From assembly GCF_030167925.1 (NCBI RefSeq), contig NZ_JASKUT010000002.1:1860001-1924000 (forward strand): DNA of 64,000 bases, written 5' to 3'. Position 1 is the first letter of the stretch. Each line of letters starts with the position of its first letter. Below are positions 8,843 through 16,610 of this stretch, piece by piece. A program made the translations under genes and the position numbers. This stretch comes from Paenibacillus silviterrae. GTDB taxonomy: Bacteria > Bacillota > Bacilli > Paenibacillales > NBRC-103111. The notes beneath the pieces were generated by a model, which saw only the letters and a list, made by a program, of their open reading frames with translations, was not told the DNA's origin and searched no databases.

Positions 8843-10008
8843 AGTATCTCCTCCTGCTCGCGATGAAGAACAGACGTTCTCTTTACGATGCTTGTTTGTA
8901 TTTTAATCGTGATGGGCTTCTCATTCGAATGGTTAACCCGCTTCATCAGCAGATTAAATGCCGATTGGGCCAGCTGCTCGGTATCCTGTCTGACCGTCGT
9001 CAGCGGAATCGGGGTTAAGGCTGACAAATGGATATCGGAGAAGCCGACGATGGACAGCTTGTCAGGAATTGAGATTCCCATGCGCAAGGCTGTGTATAAG
9101 GTGGATATCGCCACATAATCGTCGCCGCCCATAACCGCCGTCATCTGCGGATTCTCGGAGAGAAACCGTTCCTGCTCCGGATCGCTTTCGTTGATTCGGC
9201 TGGGATCACACAGCACGCTTCTGAAATGAATGTACTGCACCTTAACGGGAATCTTATGATCAAGCAGCGCCTGAATATATCCTTGATACCGCTCCTCTCT
9301 GCTAGTTATATTGTCGATCGGGTTCGAGGTGTAACCGATTTCACGATGGCCTTGCTCGATCAAATGTTTGGTCATCTGGTAGGAGCCCATAAAATGGTCG
9401 TGGTACACGCAATCGATTTGCACTTCCCGGAAAATCCGGTCGATGATGACAATCGGAAACTGCTGCAGCTTCAACCTTAGCACTTGGTCGCTGCAGGTTT
9501 TGCGGCCCTGCGGGAACAGGATGATACCGTCCGTGCCGTTGTCAACCAGCTTCTGCAGGCAGCGATCCTCGTCTTCCTTATCCTTACTGATTTTCAGAAT
9601 CAGATCACAATCGTGCTTGCGTACTTCCTTTTCGGCTGCCGCAATAATTTTGGAAGTGTAATCGGACAGATGAGGCACGACAAGCGCGATCTGCTTGCTT
9701 TGTTTCTCTTCTACAGGCGCCGGCTCACGAATCGCTTCTATGGCATCCTTGGCTGCCACCTCACCATGCTGTGCGGACAGGAAGGTTCCCCTTCTTGGCA
9801 AGCGGTATACGAGCCCCTGCTCGGCCAGCCGTTCCAGCGCCAGCTTGCTCGTCATCCGGCTTACGCCGAACAGCTTCGCCAGCTCTCCCTCCGAAGGAAC
9901 AGGATCGTGCGGCTGGAGCCTGCGGCTCTGGATGATACCGATGACCTTCTCGGCAATTTGCAGATAGAGCTGTTGATTCGGTTTTTTCGATACTTGTAGG
10001 TTCCTCAT
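8839..10008 (-). CDS. GntR-family regulator with LacI-type sensor domain (AraR-like architecture)
   Basis: The N-terminal GntR winged helix (LYLQIAEKVIGIIQ, then PSEGELAKLFGVSRMTSKLALERL and the wing RRGTF) is joined to a periplasmic-binding-protein-like effector domain. The latter is recognised by ALVVPHLSDY, GIILFPQG, IVIIDR, AVMGGDDYVA and LSIVGFSDI. AraR-type proteins repress uptake operons and release DNA when ligand binds. It is the first gene of the operon and its stop overlaps the PhnP-like start. The about 340-bp AT-rich region upstream holds TATCAG-containing repeats (10174-10210) that could be operator half-sites. ATG 10008 is the only plausible start. Confidence 0.85.
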   Translation of the reverse strand: MRNLQVSKKPNQQLYLQIAEKVIGIIQSRRLQPHDPVPSEGELAKLFGVSRMTSKLALERLAEQGLVYRLPRRGTFLSAQHGEVAAKDAIEAIREPAPVEEKQSKQIALVVPHLSDYTSKIIAAAEKEVRKHDCDLILKISKDKEDEDRCLQKLVDNGTDGIILFPQGRKTCSDQVLRLKLQQFPIVIIDRIFREVQIDCVYHDHFMGSYQMTKHLIEQGHREIGYTSNPIDNITSREERYQGYIQALLDHKIPVKVQYIHFRSVLCDPSRINESDPEQERFLSENPQMTAVMGGDDYVAISTLYTALRMGISIPDKLSIVGFSDIHLSALTPIPLTTVRQDTEQLAQSAFNLLMKRVNHSNEKPITIKIQTSIVKRTSVLHREQEEIL

Positions 10009-10633
10009 TTGCGGTTATCCCTCGTTCTTTTAAAAATCACAGTGGATTGTGATCTGAATTGAGCTTACAAAATGTCACTGACATATTCAATGAATGTTTC
10101 GTTAATATTTTGTAAAGCAAGCACTTGACAACATCATTCGCTTCTATTTTCTATGATTCTATATCACATTATATCAGTATATCTGTAACATATCAGTGAA
10201 AATATCAGGTATGAAAAGAGCTGCCGAAGGCAATACTCCATAATATATCTATTAATAATGAGTACCTTATAAATTAGTATCTTCTAGACTAGTTATCAAC
10301 AATCGGACATGCCTTTGATATAAGGACTTTGGGTTTGCCTGTGAACAATTATTTAGACTCGACGCCGCTCTTGTGTACAATTTTTAGACGTTCTGAGAAA
10401 CGTGTGAATAATTTAGAATTTGTGTTACTCATTAGGAATGAAGTATAGGTCGTTATTGGGGATAATCTGCTTCTTATGTCTGAATAAATAACCGATGCTG
10501 CGTTGGCGTGGGGGTTCGAAGACTCGTTGGAACGTGAGGAAGGGCCTCTCTTTATCGTAACCCTGTTTCCGCACACGACAAATAACCCCGCTGCACTGCA
10601 GGGGGGTTATTTGGTTGCTTGGGAACGAACCCT
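10009..10633. other. Intergenic region between GntR gene and the replication module
   Basis: No convincing gene is present. The right part (10120-10290) is AT-rich and has several TATATCAG/ATATCAG words near 10174-10210 that may form the GntR regulator's operator. The left end holds the terminator at 10580-10612. A 75-codon frame at 10349-10576 on the minus strand has no ribosome binding site and no protein-like composition. Confidence 0.4.
10580..10612 (-). terminator. Terminator after the 428-residue gene
   Basis: A perfect 10-bp stem, AAATAACCCC (10580-10589) and GGGGTTATTT (10603-10612), lies 22 bp beyond the minus-strand stop at 10634. The flanking A/T tracts could make it work in either direction. 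Confidence 0.7.
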
Positions 10634-11920
10634 CTAATATAGTTCTAGCAGGAGATCTTCCAAGTAGAAGGTATCGCAGTCGATTTTCTCCCCGTAACGG
10701 TGACGGATCACGGGAACCGCCTTATTACACAACCGTTTCAGTTCGGCCAGGGACAGCTTGTCCTTAATGGAACGGAAAAACTGGAGAGGTCTGGCTTCGG
10801 CGTAGGTTTCTACGCCTTCCTCGTTCTCTGCCATACCGAGATAACGATAAGCTCCGGTATGCTGCAGCACCTCCATATAAGCGACGAACGCTTGATCCTC
10901 CAGCTCGGCTCGGAGCATGCTGACCAGATCCACTCCGTCCGTCAAGCCGTAGCGAAGGATAAAGTCCCGAATGCGTGAAACGGCAAAGCGCAGGGTACGC
11001 AGGCTTTTGTTATGCAGCAGCTGGGCAAGCTTAAGGAAGAAACCGCCATGCTGCACTTGCTCGATATGCCCCAGCTTATGATAATGGACTAACTGACGAA
11101 GCCGTGCGACTGTTTTGGAGTAAGGGATTTTGGCCTGAGGGATCATGCGGTATTGTGCCCCGGCTACATGCCGTACAAGGAAATAAGGATTCAGCGCACA
11201 GCGAAGAGACCAGCGGCCAAGGCTATCCTTCTCAACCGAACAGTGGAGAAAAAGACGCTCGCCGTGGATTTGGATGGAAGAGAGGGAATCCAATAGCTCC
11301 TTGATCTGGGCAGGACGGGATTTATGTGTTAAGGTATAGATCCAGGAATCGCGTCCCAGATATTCTTTAAACTCCGATTTGACCCGATTGCCGTTCCGGC
11401 TTACTATGTACAGGTACAGCTTCTGGGCGGCCACAGGCAGGCCCGTAAACTGCTGCGAGAATACGACAGGGTGGAATAGGATAAAGCGGCCGCTATCGCG
11501 CTTATACGACTCCAGCTTCCACTCTTCGACGATGCCGTTCGTGGAGACGGAGAGCAGGCCGAGCTCAATGAATTTATGGATTTCGGCATAAAATTGCTCC
11601 TTGCTGCAGCCCTGCTCGTATTCGTCCAGCATGAGCTTGTATAGCCGGTGCACAGGGCACCCGACCAGTGTTCCTTCGGTATTGAAGCGCCGCGAGATCG
11701 TCATCACCAGGCGCAGGGTAGTAGCCGTCACATGAAATTTGCGTAGAGGATGACTATGCTTGCGGAATAAAAAAACAGAGTCGGAAGCATAAGATTTCTC
11801 CAGCTGGAATATATCTGATAGAAAGGAATGATCGACCGAAACGGGGTACGTGCTGCCCGGCTGCCGATTGTTCAAACGCAAGTAGCAGCTCTGTTCGGTT
11901 CTTCTTCTGGACTCACCCAC
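10634..11920 (-). CDS. Unknown 428-residue protein of the replication module (possible second Rep/accessory initiator)
   Basis: I do not recognise the family. GTG 11920 is well supported by AGGAGG eight bases upstream. The chain is basic and largely helical. The N-terminal third (ATTLRLVMTISRRFNTEG, then SKEQFYAEIHKFIELGLLSV) reads like a winged-helix DNA-binding domain of the sort found in plasmid initiators. The C-terminal part has no motif I can name. It follows the Rep-like gene in the same direction, across an iteron array. A short structured RNA is encoded on the opposite strand in its 5' leader region. That context suggests a replication or copy-control role; it could instead be an unrelated DNA-binding protein. 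Confidence 0.6.
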   Translation of the reverse strand: MGESRRRTEQSCYLRLNNRQPGSTYPVSVDHSFLSDIFQLEKSYASDSVFLFRKHSHPLRKFHVTATTLRLVMTISRRFNTEGTLVGCPVHRLYKLMLDEYEQGCSKEQFYAEIHKFIELGLLSVSTNGIVEEWKLESYKRDSGRFILFHPVVFSQQFTGLPVAAQKLYLYIVSRNGNRVKSEFKEYLGRDSWIYTLTHKSRPAQIKELLDSLSSIQIHGERLFLHCSVEKDSLGRWSLRCALNPYFLVRHVAGAQYRMIPQAKIPYSKTVARLRQLVHYHKLGHIEQVQHGGFFLKLAQLLHNKSLRTLRFAVSRIRDFILRYGLTDGVDLVSMLRAELEDQAFVAYMEVLQHTGAYRYLGMAENEEGVETYAEARPLQFFRSIKDKLSLAELKRLCNKAVPVIRHRYGEKIDCDTFYLEDLLLELY

Positions 11921-11951
11921 GGATCGATCCTCCTCTCTTGATATAATTTCC

Positions 11952-11980
11952 TTTACTAGAAACGAAAAATTCTATATAAT
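11952..11980 (+). promoter_or_regulatory. Sigma-A-like promoter for the structured RNA
   Basis: -35 TTTACT (11952-11957), a 17-bp spacer and a consensus -10 TATAAT (11975-11980) point rightward into the hairpin series, predicting a start near 11987. No protein-coding gene follows on this strand before the terminator at 12181-12204. Confidence 0.6.
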
Positions 11981-11986
11981 AAGAAC

Positions 11987-12206
11987 AGCGCCCTTTTTTT
12001 GGGTAAACCAAAGCAGACCTGTCACATCGCAATTTTTTGCGCGTGAAGGCTTGCAAAAGGCGGCCTCCTGCTGGTAACAGGAAGCTGGCCGGTTCAAAAA
12101 GGGACTCGAGAATAATTCAAAATCAGATCCAAGTTGGCGCTTGGATCGGCACAGTAAAGTTTGGCGACTTTACTGCTGAGCCTCCCCTGCAAGGGAGGTT
12201 TTTTGC
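11987..12206 (+). ncRNA. Candidate countertranscript/regulatory RNA with twin UUGGCG hexaloop hairpins
   Basis: From the promoter at 11952-11980 to a T-tract at about 12206 lies a series of hairpins and no credible ORF. They are CGCAA/TTGCG (12028-12041) and GGCC-TCCTG/CAGGA-GGCC (12062-12090). Then come two perfect tandem stems with identical TTGGCG loops: GATCCAAG/CTTGGATC (loop 12134-12139) and CAGTAAAGT/ACTTTACTG (loop 12161-12166). Last is the terminator CCTCCC/GGGAGG. The loops contain the YUNR U-turn sequence typical of antisense RNAs that start kissing interactions. It is transcribed against the leader of the 428-residue gene, which starts at 11920 on the other strand. A plasmid-style countertranscript is the best inference; a trans-acting sRNA is the alternative. 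Confidence 0.6.
12181..12206 (+). terminator. Terminator of the structured RNA
   Basis: CCTCCC (12181-12186), loop CTGCAA, GGGAGG (12193-12198), then six T. The orientation is plus-strand only, fixing the direction of the RNA. Confidence 0.75.
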
Positions 12207-12270
12207 TTGGTACAAGTTTCCTACAAATTCGACATTAACACTAAATGAATCATGGCGCAATTCGGATATG

Positions 12271-12645
12271 TTGTATGAATTATACGTAATTTGTTGTATG
12301 AGTTCTTCGTCATCTGTTGTATAATCCGTTGTTTATTGTATAGATCATTCGTCGTACGTTGTATAATTCGTCGTGTATTGTATAAATCGTTTTATGATGA
12401 TGGGAATAATGTCTTGTGTTGTATGGTTTTTTCGTCGTGTGTTGTATAAGGTGTCGTAGTATGTTGTACTTGTGCACAAAATTTTTTGTGGATAACGAAA
12501 AAAAATATTCGAATCGTCCTATATTGTACTGAAACGTCGTCGTGTATTGTATAAAACGTCATCTGTTGAATGAATTTTCGTCGTATGTTGTATAAAAAAT
12601 CCGTCGGCTAATGTACAAAACGACGTAGGATATTGTATAACACAA
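12271..12645. repeat. Iteron array, about 16 degenerate copies of CGTCGTRTGTTGTATAA
   Basis: The core TTGTATAA or a close variant starts at 12271, 12294, 12317, 12336, 12359, 12378, 12419, 12442, 12464, 12486, 12524, 12547, 12566, 12588, 12611 and 12633. Most copies are preceded by CGTCGT. Spacings are 19 or 22-23 bp, about two helical turns, so an initiator could line up on one face of the DNA. Gaps near 12398 and 12505 hold degraded copies or AT-rich DNA. A consensus DnaA box lies inside. Position next to a Rep-like gene makes this a theta-type plasmid origin in all likelihood. It is not a CRISPR array, because there are no unique spacers. Confidence 0.85.
12487..12495 (-). promoter_or_regulatory. 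Consensus DnaA box within the iteron array
   Basis: TGTGGATAA on the plus strand is the exact complement of the consensus DnaA box TTATCCACA. It is flanked on the left by TTGTGCACAA and on the right by an A-rich run (12497-12507) suited to strand opening. Confidence 0.7.
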
Positions 12646-12688
12646 AAAAAGGATCTATCCTCTGTGGATAGATCCTACTTTTTTTTTC
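12644..12688. terminator. Bidirectional terminator between the rep gene and the iterons
   Basis: A perfect 10-bp stem, GGATCTATCC (12651-12660) and GGATAGATCC (12666-12675), is flanked by seven A on the left and a long T run on the right. It ends the minus-strand rep transcript (stop at 12691) and shields the iterons from read-through. Confidence 0.8.
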
Positions 12689-12690
12689 AT

Positions 12691-13890
12691 TTATGTGAAT
12701 AACACCTGTTGAATGGCATCCGTTTTTTCGGCGACAGCGACACTTTTTGCGGCGTACTGCAGCTGCAAATTGTTAGGTCTGACGTAATACATCCAATTGC
12801 CCGTTCCGATGCGCACGTCCTCCCAGCTGGCTATGATTCCGGACTCCAACAGCTCCTGAAACCCTTTTTTGATCGCAATATGGGCACGGTTTGCATTATT
12901 CCGGTCTTTATCAAGGTGACTATGCAATCTCTTGAACTCGATCTGGTAGATTTCTTTCTCTTCCTTGCTGTACTCATTCAGGATAAACTTGTACAAGCTC
13001 TTCGCCACATCCAGGGACAGGTCATTCATCAAGTGCATATTGATATTGAAGAATTCTCCGTTCTGAAGCGCTTGATGGATGTAATCCTGCAGAAGAATCG
13101 TAAAGCTGGAAAACTTCTTCCCTTTGGCCGAGAAGGACTGAAAGATACGATGATACTCGAACGAAGCGTCCTCATCAAAGTCGGAGATCGCATCCTCAAA
13201 TACCAGCGAAGTATTATAAATATCCAGGAGGCTGTCCCGCACGCTCTGATAGTCGCCTCCGCCGGGATTGGCAATCTTCATCTCTTCCACAATCTCGCGG
13301 ATCTCCACACGAAGCTCCTTGGGCGTTCCTTTATCCACACACACCTTGCATAAGGAAGAGAACACCTTGTGGTCGTAATCGGTGAGCAGAGTTCCGTTGG
13401 CATTCATGAAGTAAAGCTGACGATATCCCCCGTCTCGTTTCTCCATGATGATGCCGCTGCGCTTTTGCATTTTTTCCAGCGTAGCTTTCTTAGGCTTATC
13501 CACACTGAAGACGGGGAAATCAACGTGCTTATGAAGGATCGGATGCTCCCCCTTCTTGGCCCGCGCTTCCTTCCTGCTGGCTATAGCTGCCTCCAGGATC
13601 TTCATCTTCAGATTGAGATTGGTAAGCTCATACAGCTCCTCTTGGTCCAGATCCGCCCCCTGCTGCCGGGCCTTCAGCTGAGTTTCCCGTAAGGAGTTGA
13701 TGTCCCGACCGATAATAACGTATGCTTTATCCAGTTCAGCAGAGCTGAAGTTCAAAAATTTATGAATTTTCTCGGCAATCATGCGATCGACCAGATCGTT
13801 AATAATGCCTTCCGGCAGAGACGAGCCGTATGTATTGGCATAAATGGGCAATGATGCTTCATCGAGAGCTGTCATCAGCTTCTTGCTCAT
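12691..13890 (-). CDS. Plasmid-type replication initiator (Rep), iteron-binding
   Basis: A 399-residue protein whose C-terminal half has the pattern of iteron-binding initiators. DYDHKVFSSLCKVC is followed by a helical segment YQSVRDSLLDIYNTSLVF. The core winged helix reads LSLDVAKSLYKFILNEYSKE, FKRLHSHL and AIKKGFQELLESGII, like the second winged-helix domain of Rep_3/TrfA-type proteins. ATG 13890 follows GGAGGTGG. A promoter (TTGTCT, 17 bp, TAGAAT on the minus strand) lies at 13927-13955. The gene ends at a strong terminator directly beside the iteron array with its DnaA box. It should recruit the host helicase to that origin. The N-terminal half is unassigned; family placement is by pattern only. 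Confidence 0.75.
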   Translation of the reverse strand: MSKKLMTALDEASLPIYANTYGSSLPEGIINDLVDRMIAEKIHKFLNFSSAELDKAYVIIGRDINSLRETQLKARQQGADLDQEELYELTNLNLKMKILEAAIASRKEARAKKGEHPILHKHVDFPVFSVDKPKKATLEKMQKRSGIIMEKRDGGYRQLYFMNANGTLLTDYDHKVFSSLCKVCVDKGTPKELRVEIREIVEEMKIANPGGGDYQSVRDSLLDIYNTSLVFEDAISDFDEDASFEYHRIFQSFSAKGKKFSSFTILLQDYIHQALQNGEFFNINMHLMNDLSLDVAKSLYKFILNEYSKEEKEIYQIEFKRLHSHLDKDRNNANRAHIAIKKGFQELLESGIIASWEDVRIGTGNWMYYVRPNNLQLQYAAKSVAVAEKTDAIQQVLFT

Positions 13891-13926
13891 CTTCAGATAC
13901 CACCTCCGTGCCTTCCTCTTTCTATT

Positions 13927-13955
13927 ATTCTAGCGGTTTCCCACACGAAAGACAA
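13927..13955 (-). promoter_or_regulatory. Sigma-A-like promoter of the rep gene
   Basis: Minus strand: -35 TTGTCT (complement of 13950-13955), a 17-bp spacer, -10 TAGAAT (complement of 13927-13932), placed 37 bp before the rep ATG. No iteron copy overlaps it, so any autoregulation must use another site. Confidence 0.5.
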
Positions 13956-13969
13956 TATAGACGCCCCTA

Positions 13970-14024
13970 GGAAAAATAAAACAGCCTAAGTCTTTATGAA
14001 TCAGGGACTTAGGCTGTCAGTTTT
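13970..14024. terminator. Bidirectional terminator after ptsI
   Basis: A perfect 12-bp stem, ACAGCCTAAGTC (13981-13992) and GACTTAGGCTGT (14006-14017), has T-rich flanks on both sides. It ends the minus-strand PTS operon and insulates the rep promoter. Confidence 0.75.
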
Positions 14025-14029
14025 TCGAT

Positions 14030-15778
14030 TTACCCTTGTGCAGCGGCCAAGGATTGATGGAAGGCCTCCAGCGTCTGCCGTACCTCTTCTGCGGTATCCA
14101 GCTCCAGGATCCGTTCAGCGAGCTCCGTGCAGGCTATCTTCTCCAGGCCGGTGACGACCTTCTTCACTTTGGATAAAGAGGAAGCCGACATGCTCCATTC
14201 ATGCAGCCCGAGTCCAAGAAGCAGCGGCGCCGCCATCGGGTCTCCCGCCATACTGCCGCACATCCCCGTCCATTTGCCATGGAGGTTCGATGCGTCAATG
14301 ACATTCTTGATTAAACGAATGACGGCAGGATGAAAGTAATCGTACAAATAAGATACCTTCTCGTTCATCCGGTCTACGGCGACCGTATACTGCACGAGAT
14401 CGTTGGTCCCGATGCTAAAGAAGTCAACTTCCTTGGCAAAGCTCGAGGCCAGCAGAGCGGCGGAAGGAATCTCTACCATTATGCCGAGCTCAACATTAGC
14501 CGCAATTGGCGTACCCTCGGAGATAAGCTGTTCACGCGCTTCTTCATACACGGACTTGGCATGACGCCATTCCTGGAGTCCGGAAATCATCGGGAACATG
14601 ATCTTCACCGTGCCATGGACTCCCGCTCTCAGGATGGCTCGCAGCTGGGTAAGCAGCAGCTCCTTGCGGTCCAGGCACAAACGGATGGCACGATAGCCGA
14701 GAAACGGGTTCATTTCCTTCGGCAGATCCAAATAAGGGAGCTCCTTGTCCCCACCGATATCCAATGTGCGGATGACGACAGGACGGCCCTGCATAGCCTC
14801 GGCTACGGCCTTATAAGCGCGATACTGCGTTTCCTCATCAGGCATACGGGACTGCTCCATGAATAAGAACTCCGTACGGTACAGCCCGACTGCTTCCGCC
14901 CCTTGGCTTAGCAGGGAAGAGGCTTCTTCCACCGTTCCGATGTTCGCGGCCAGCTCGATACGGAACCCATCCAGGGTAACGGCTTCACGCCGGGCATAGG
15001 CCGCAAGCAAAGTCCGTTCCGCTTCCTCCCGCTCTATTCGTCCCTCGTAAGCTTCCTTCGTCTCTGGAGTCGGATTCACAAGGCATTGCCCGGTGGAGCC
15101 GTCAATAATAAGCGGATCTCCATGGCCAATATGCTCGATTCCGTCGCCCAGCCCAAGGATGGCGGCAATGCCCAGGGAATTCGCTAGGATGGCCGTATGC
15201 GAGGTTTTGCCCCCAATTTTGGTGACAAAGCCCAACACGAGGTTTTTATTCAATTGAACCGTATCCGAGGGGGTCAGATCGTCCGCGACGAGAATCACCT
15301 GCTCTTGGATATCCGAGAGCTGGTTCCCCTCAGCACCGGATAGGAGCGCATACAGCCGGTTGCCTACATCCCGGACATCCGCTGCGCGTTCTCTCATATA
15401 CTCATTCGCCATTTTCTCGAATAAACCGGCGATTTGGTTCACGACTTCATACACGGCCGATTCCGCCGTACATTGCTCCTTCTCGATCCGCTTCTCCATC
15501 GGTGGATAGAAGGTCGGATCCTGCAGGAAGCTGATCTGTCCCTTCAGGATTACGGCCTTCTCTTCCCCCAGCGTGTTCTGGGTATGTGCGATCAGAGCCT
15601 GCAGCTCCTCCTGGCACTTGGCTTTCGCTTGCCGAAGCCGTTCGATTTCCTGGGAAGGGTTGTCGGCTGTTTTTTTCTCTACTCCGTTCATTCGAACCGG
15701 GTTATAGACGAAGGCCTTCCCGATCCTTACTCCGGGAGAAACCCCAAGCCCTGTCAGCTCTCGCTCTGTTTTCACCAT
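14030..15778 (-). CDS. ptsI: PTS enzyme I (phosphoenolpyruvate-protein phosphotransferase)
   Basis: About 582 residues, normal for EI, which passes phosphate from PEP to HPr in the cytoplasm. The phospho-His motif GGKTSHTAILANSLGI is present in the swivelling domain. The PEP-binding TIM barrel shows VGLYRTEFLFM, RTLDIGGDKELPYL and the catalytic Cys region GKWTGMCGSMAGDP. ATG 15778 is chosen because AGGAGGAG precedes it; an upstream in-frame ATG at 15802 lacks a site. It is the last gene of the fruR-fruK-EIIBC-EIIA-HPr-EI operon. Having EI and HPr inside a sugar-specific operon makes this PTS independent of a separate housekeeping ptsHI. Confidence 0.95.
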   Translation of the reverse strand: MVKTERELTGLGVSPGVRIGKAFVYNPVRMNGVEKKTADNPSQEIERLRQAKAKCQEELQALIAHTQNTLGEEKAVILKGQISFLQDPTFYPPMEKRIEKEQCTAESAVYEVVNQIAGLFEKMANEYMRERAADVRDVGNRLYALLSGAEGNQLSDIQEQVILVADDLTPSDTVQLNKNLVLGFVTKIGGKTSHTAILANSLGIAAILGLGDGIEHIGHGDPLIIDGSTGQCLVNPTPETKEAYEGRIEREEAERTLLAAYARREAVTLDGFRIELAANIGTVEEASSLLSQGAEAVGLYRTEFLFMEQSRMPDEETQYRAYKAVAEAMQGRPVVIRTLDIGGDKELPYLDLPKEMNPFLGYRAIRLCLDRKELLLTQLRAILRAGVHGTVKIMFPMISGLQEWRHAKSVYEEAREQLISEGTPIAANVELGIMVEIPSAALLASSFAKEVDFFSIGTNDLVQYTVAVDRMNEKVSYLYDYFHPAVIRLIKNVIDASNLHGKWTGMCGSMAGDPMAAPLLLGLGLHEWSMSASSLSKVKKVVTGLEKIACTELAERILELDTAEEVRQTLEAFHQSLAAAQG

Positions 15779-15820
15779 GGTTCTCTCCTCCTGTCCTGCC
15801 ATTTAAAGCAAAGCTGCCGT

Positions 15821-16096
15821 TTACTCGCCGAAGCCGCTTTCTACCAGCTCCACCAAGGCATCCATAGCCTGCCCGGCATCTGGTCCGTCTGTAGTGATGG
15901 TAATGACGGAGCCTTTCTCCAAGCCCAAGGTCATCAGGCCCAGAATACTTTTGCCGTCAATTTCCGTCAGATCGGTTCCGTTATGAAATTTCACGCCGAC
16001 ACTGGATTGAAACTCAGCCGCCTTTTCCGTAAAAAGCTGGGCAGGGCGAATATGAAAACCGGACTCGTTCCGGATCGTAACATCTTTCGTTAACAT
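15821..16096 (-). CDS. HPr-like phosphocarrier protein
   Basis: A 91-residue HPr homologue linking EI and EIIA. The phosphorylation site reads SGFHIRPAQ instead of the usual GLHARPA, with the His near residue 15. The regulatory region KSILGLMTLG keeps the Ser used by HPr kinase in Bacillota, so CcpA co-repression remains possible. ATG 16096 is preferred because AGGAG is nine bases upstream; the ATG three codons earlier overlaps the site. The non-canonical residues around the active His suggest a pathway-dedicated HPr rather than the main cellular copy. Confidence 0.85.
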   Translation of the reverse strand: MLTKDVTIRNESGFHIRPAQLFTEKAAEFQSSVGVKFHNGTDLTEIDGKSILGLMTLGLEKGSVITITTDGPDAGQAMDALVELVESGFGE

Positions 16097-16111
16097 TGAG
16101 GTCATCTCCTA

Positions 16112-16564
16112 TTAGATCGATTCAAGAATAGCCTTCAGCTGCTGAGGCTCCGTCACTTCAAGCAATTGCTTCCGGAAGCCTTCGTCAATCAGCTTGCGGG
16201 ACAGGGCAATCAAAATTTGCAGGTGCTCGTTGCCGGCAGCCGCTTCCGGAACCGCGATCATGAAAACGATCGATACCGGGTTGCCGTCAAGGGAGTTCCA
16301 ATCGAGCGGCTGTGCGAGCTTGGCGAAGGCCAAGCCCGGCTTCGCTACCCCGCCGGATTTGCCGTGGGGGATAGCTACGCCGAAGCCGATTCCTGTGGAG
16401 CCGGTCTCCTCCCGCTTCAGTACCGCGTCCAAATAAGCATTCTTATCGGTAATACAGCCCGCCGCATTCAGTCCGTCAATCATGGTGCGAATGCAGCTTT
16501 CCTTATCGGTCGTTTCCAGCGGGATCATAATGCTTTGGTCATGAAGCAATGCTTGAACGTTCAT
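16112..16564 (-). CDS. PTS fructose-type EIIA component
   Basis: A 150-residue EIIA domain of the mannitol/fructose (PTS-2) class. The phosphoacceptor His is in GVAIPHGKS near residue 66, and the conserved ends VFMIAVP and HLQILIALSRKL are present. It takes phosphate from HPr and passes it to the Cys of the EIIB domain on the adjacent EIIBC. ATG 16564 is preceded by AGGAGG. The stand-alone EIIA between EIIBC and HPr genes completes the phosphorelay in one transcript. Confidence 0.9.
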   Translation of the reverse strand: MNVQALLHDQSIMIPLETTDKESCIRTMIDGLNAAGCITDKNAYLDAVLKREETGSTGIGFGVAIPHGKSGGVAKPGLAFAKLAQPLDWNSLDGNPVSIVFMIAVPEAAAGNEHLQILIALSRKLIDEGFRKQLLEVTEPQQLKAILESI

Positions 16565-16610
16565 CGTTTCGTCCTCCTATAGATAGGGGCAGGCCGCCCC
16601 TTTGAAGTTG

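Noticed and set aside
10349..10576. 75-codon minus-strand frame
   Set aside because: No ribosome binding site, Ser/Arg-biased composition, in a non-coding spacer upstream of a terminator.
12037..12324. 95-codon plus-strand frame across the hairpins
   Set aside because: It runs through the terminator and into the iterons, with no RBS; the hairpin RNA explains the sequence better.
12271..12645. Repeat array as a CRISPR
   Set aside because: Repeats are degenerate and only 19-23 bp apart, with no unique spacers and no cas genes; they are iterons.
12666..12674. Second DnaA box (TGTGGATAG)
   Set aside because: One mismatch and fully part of the terminator stem, so probably coincidental.
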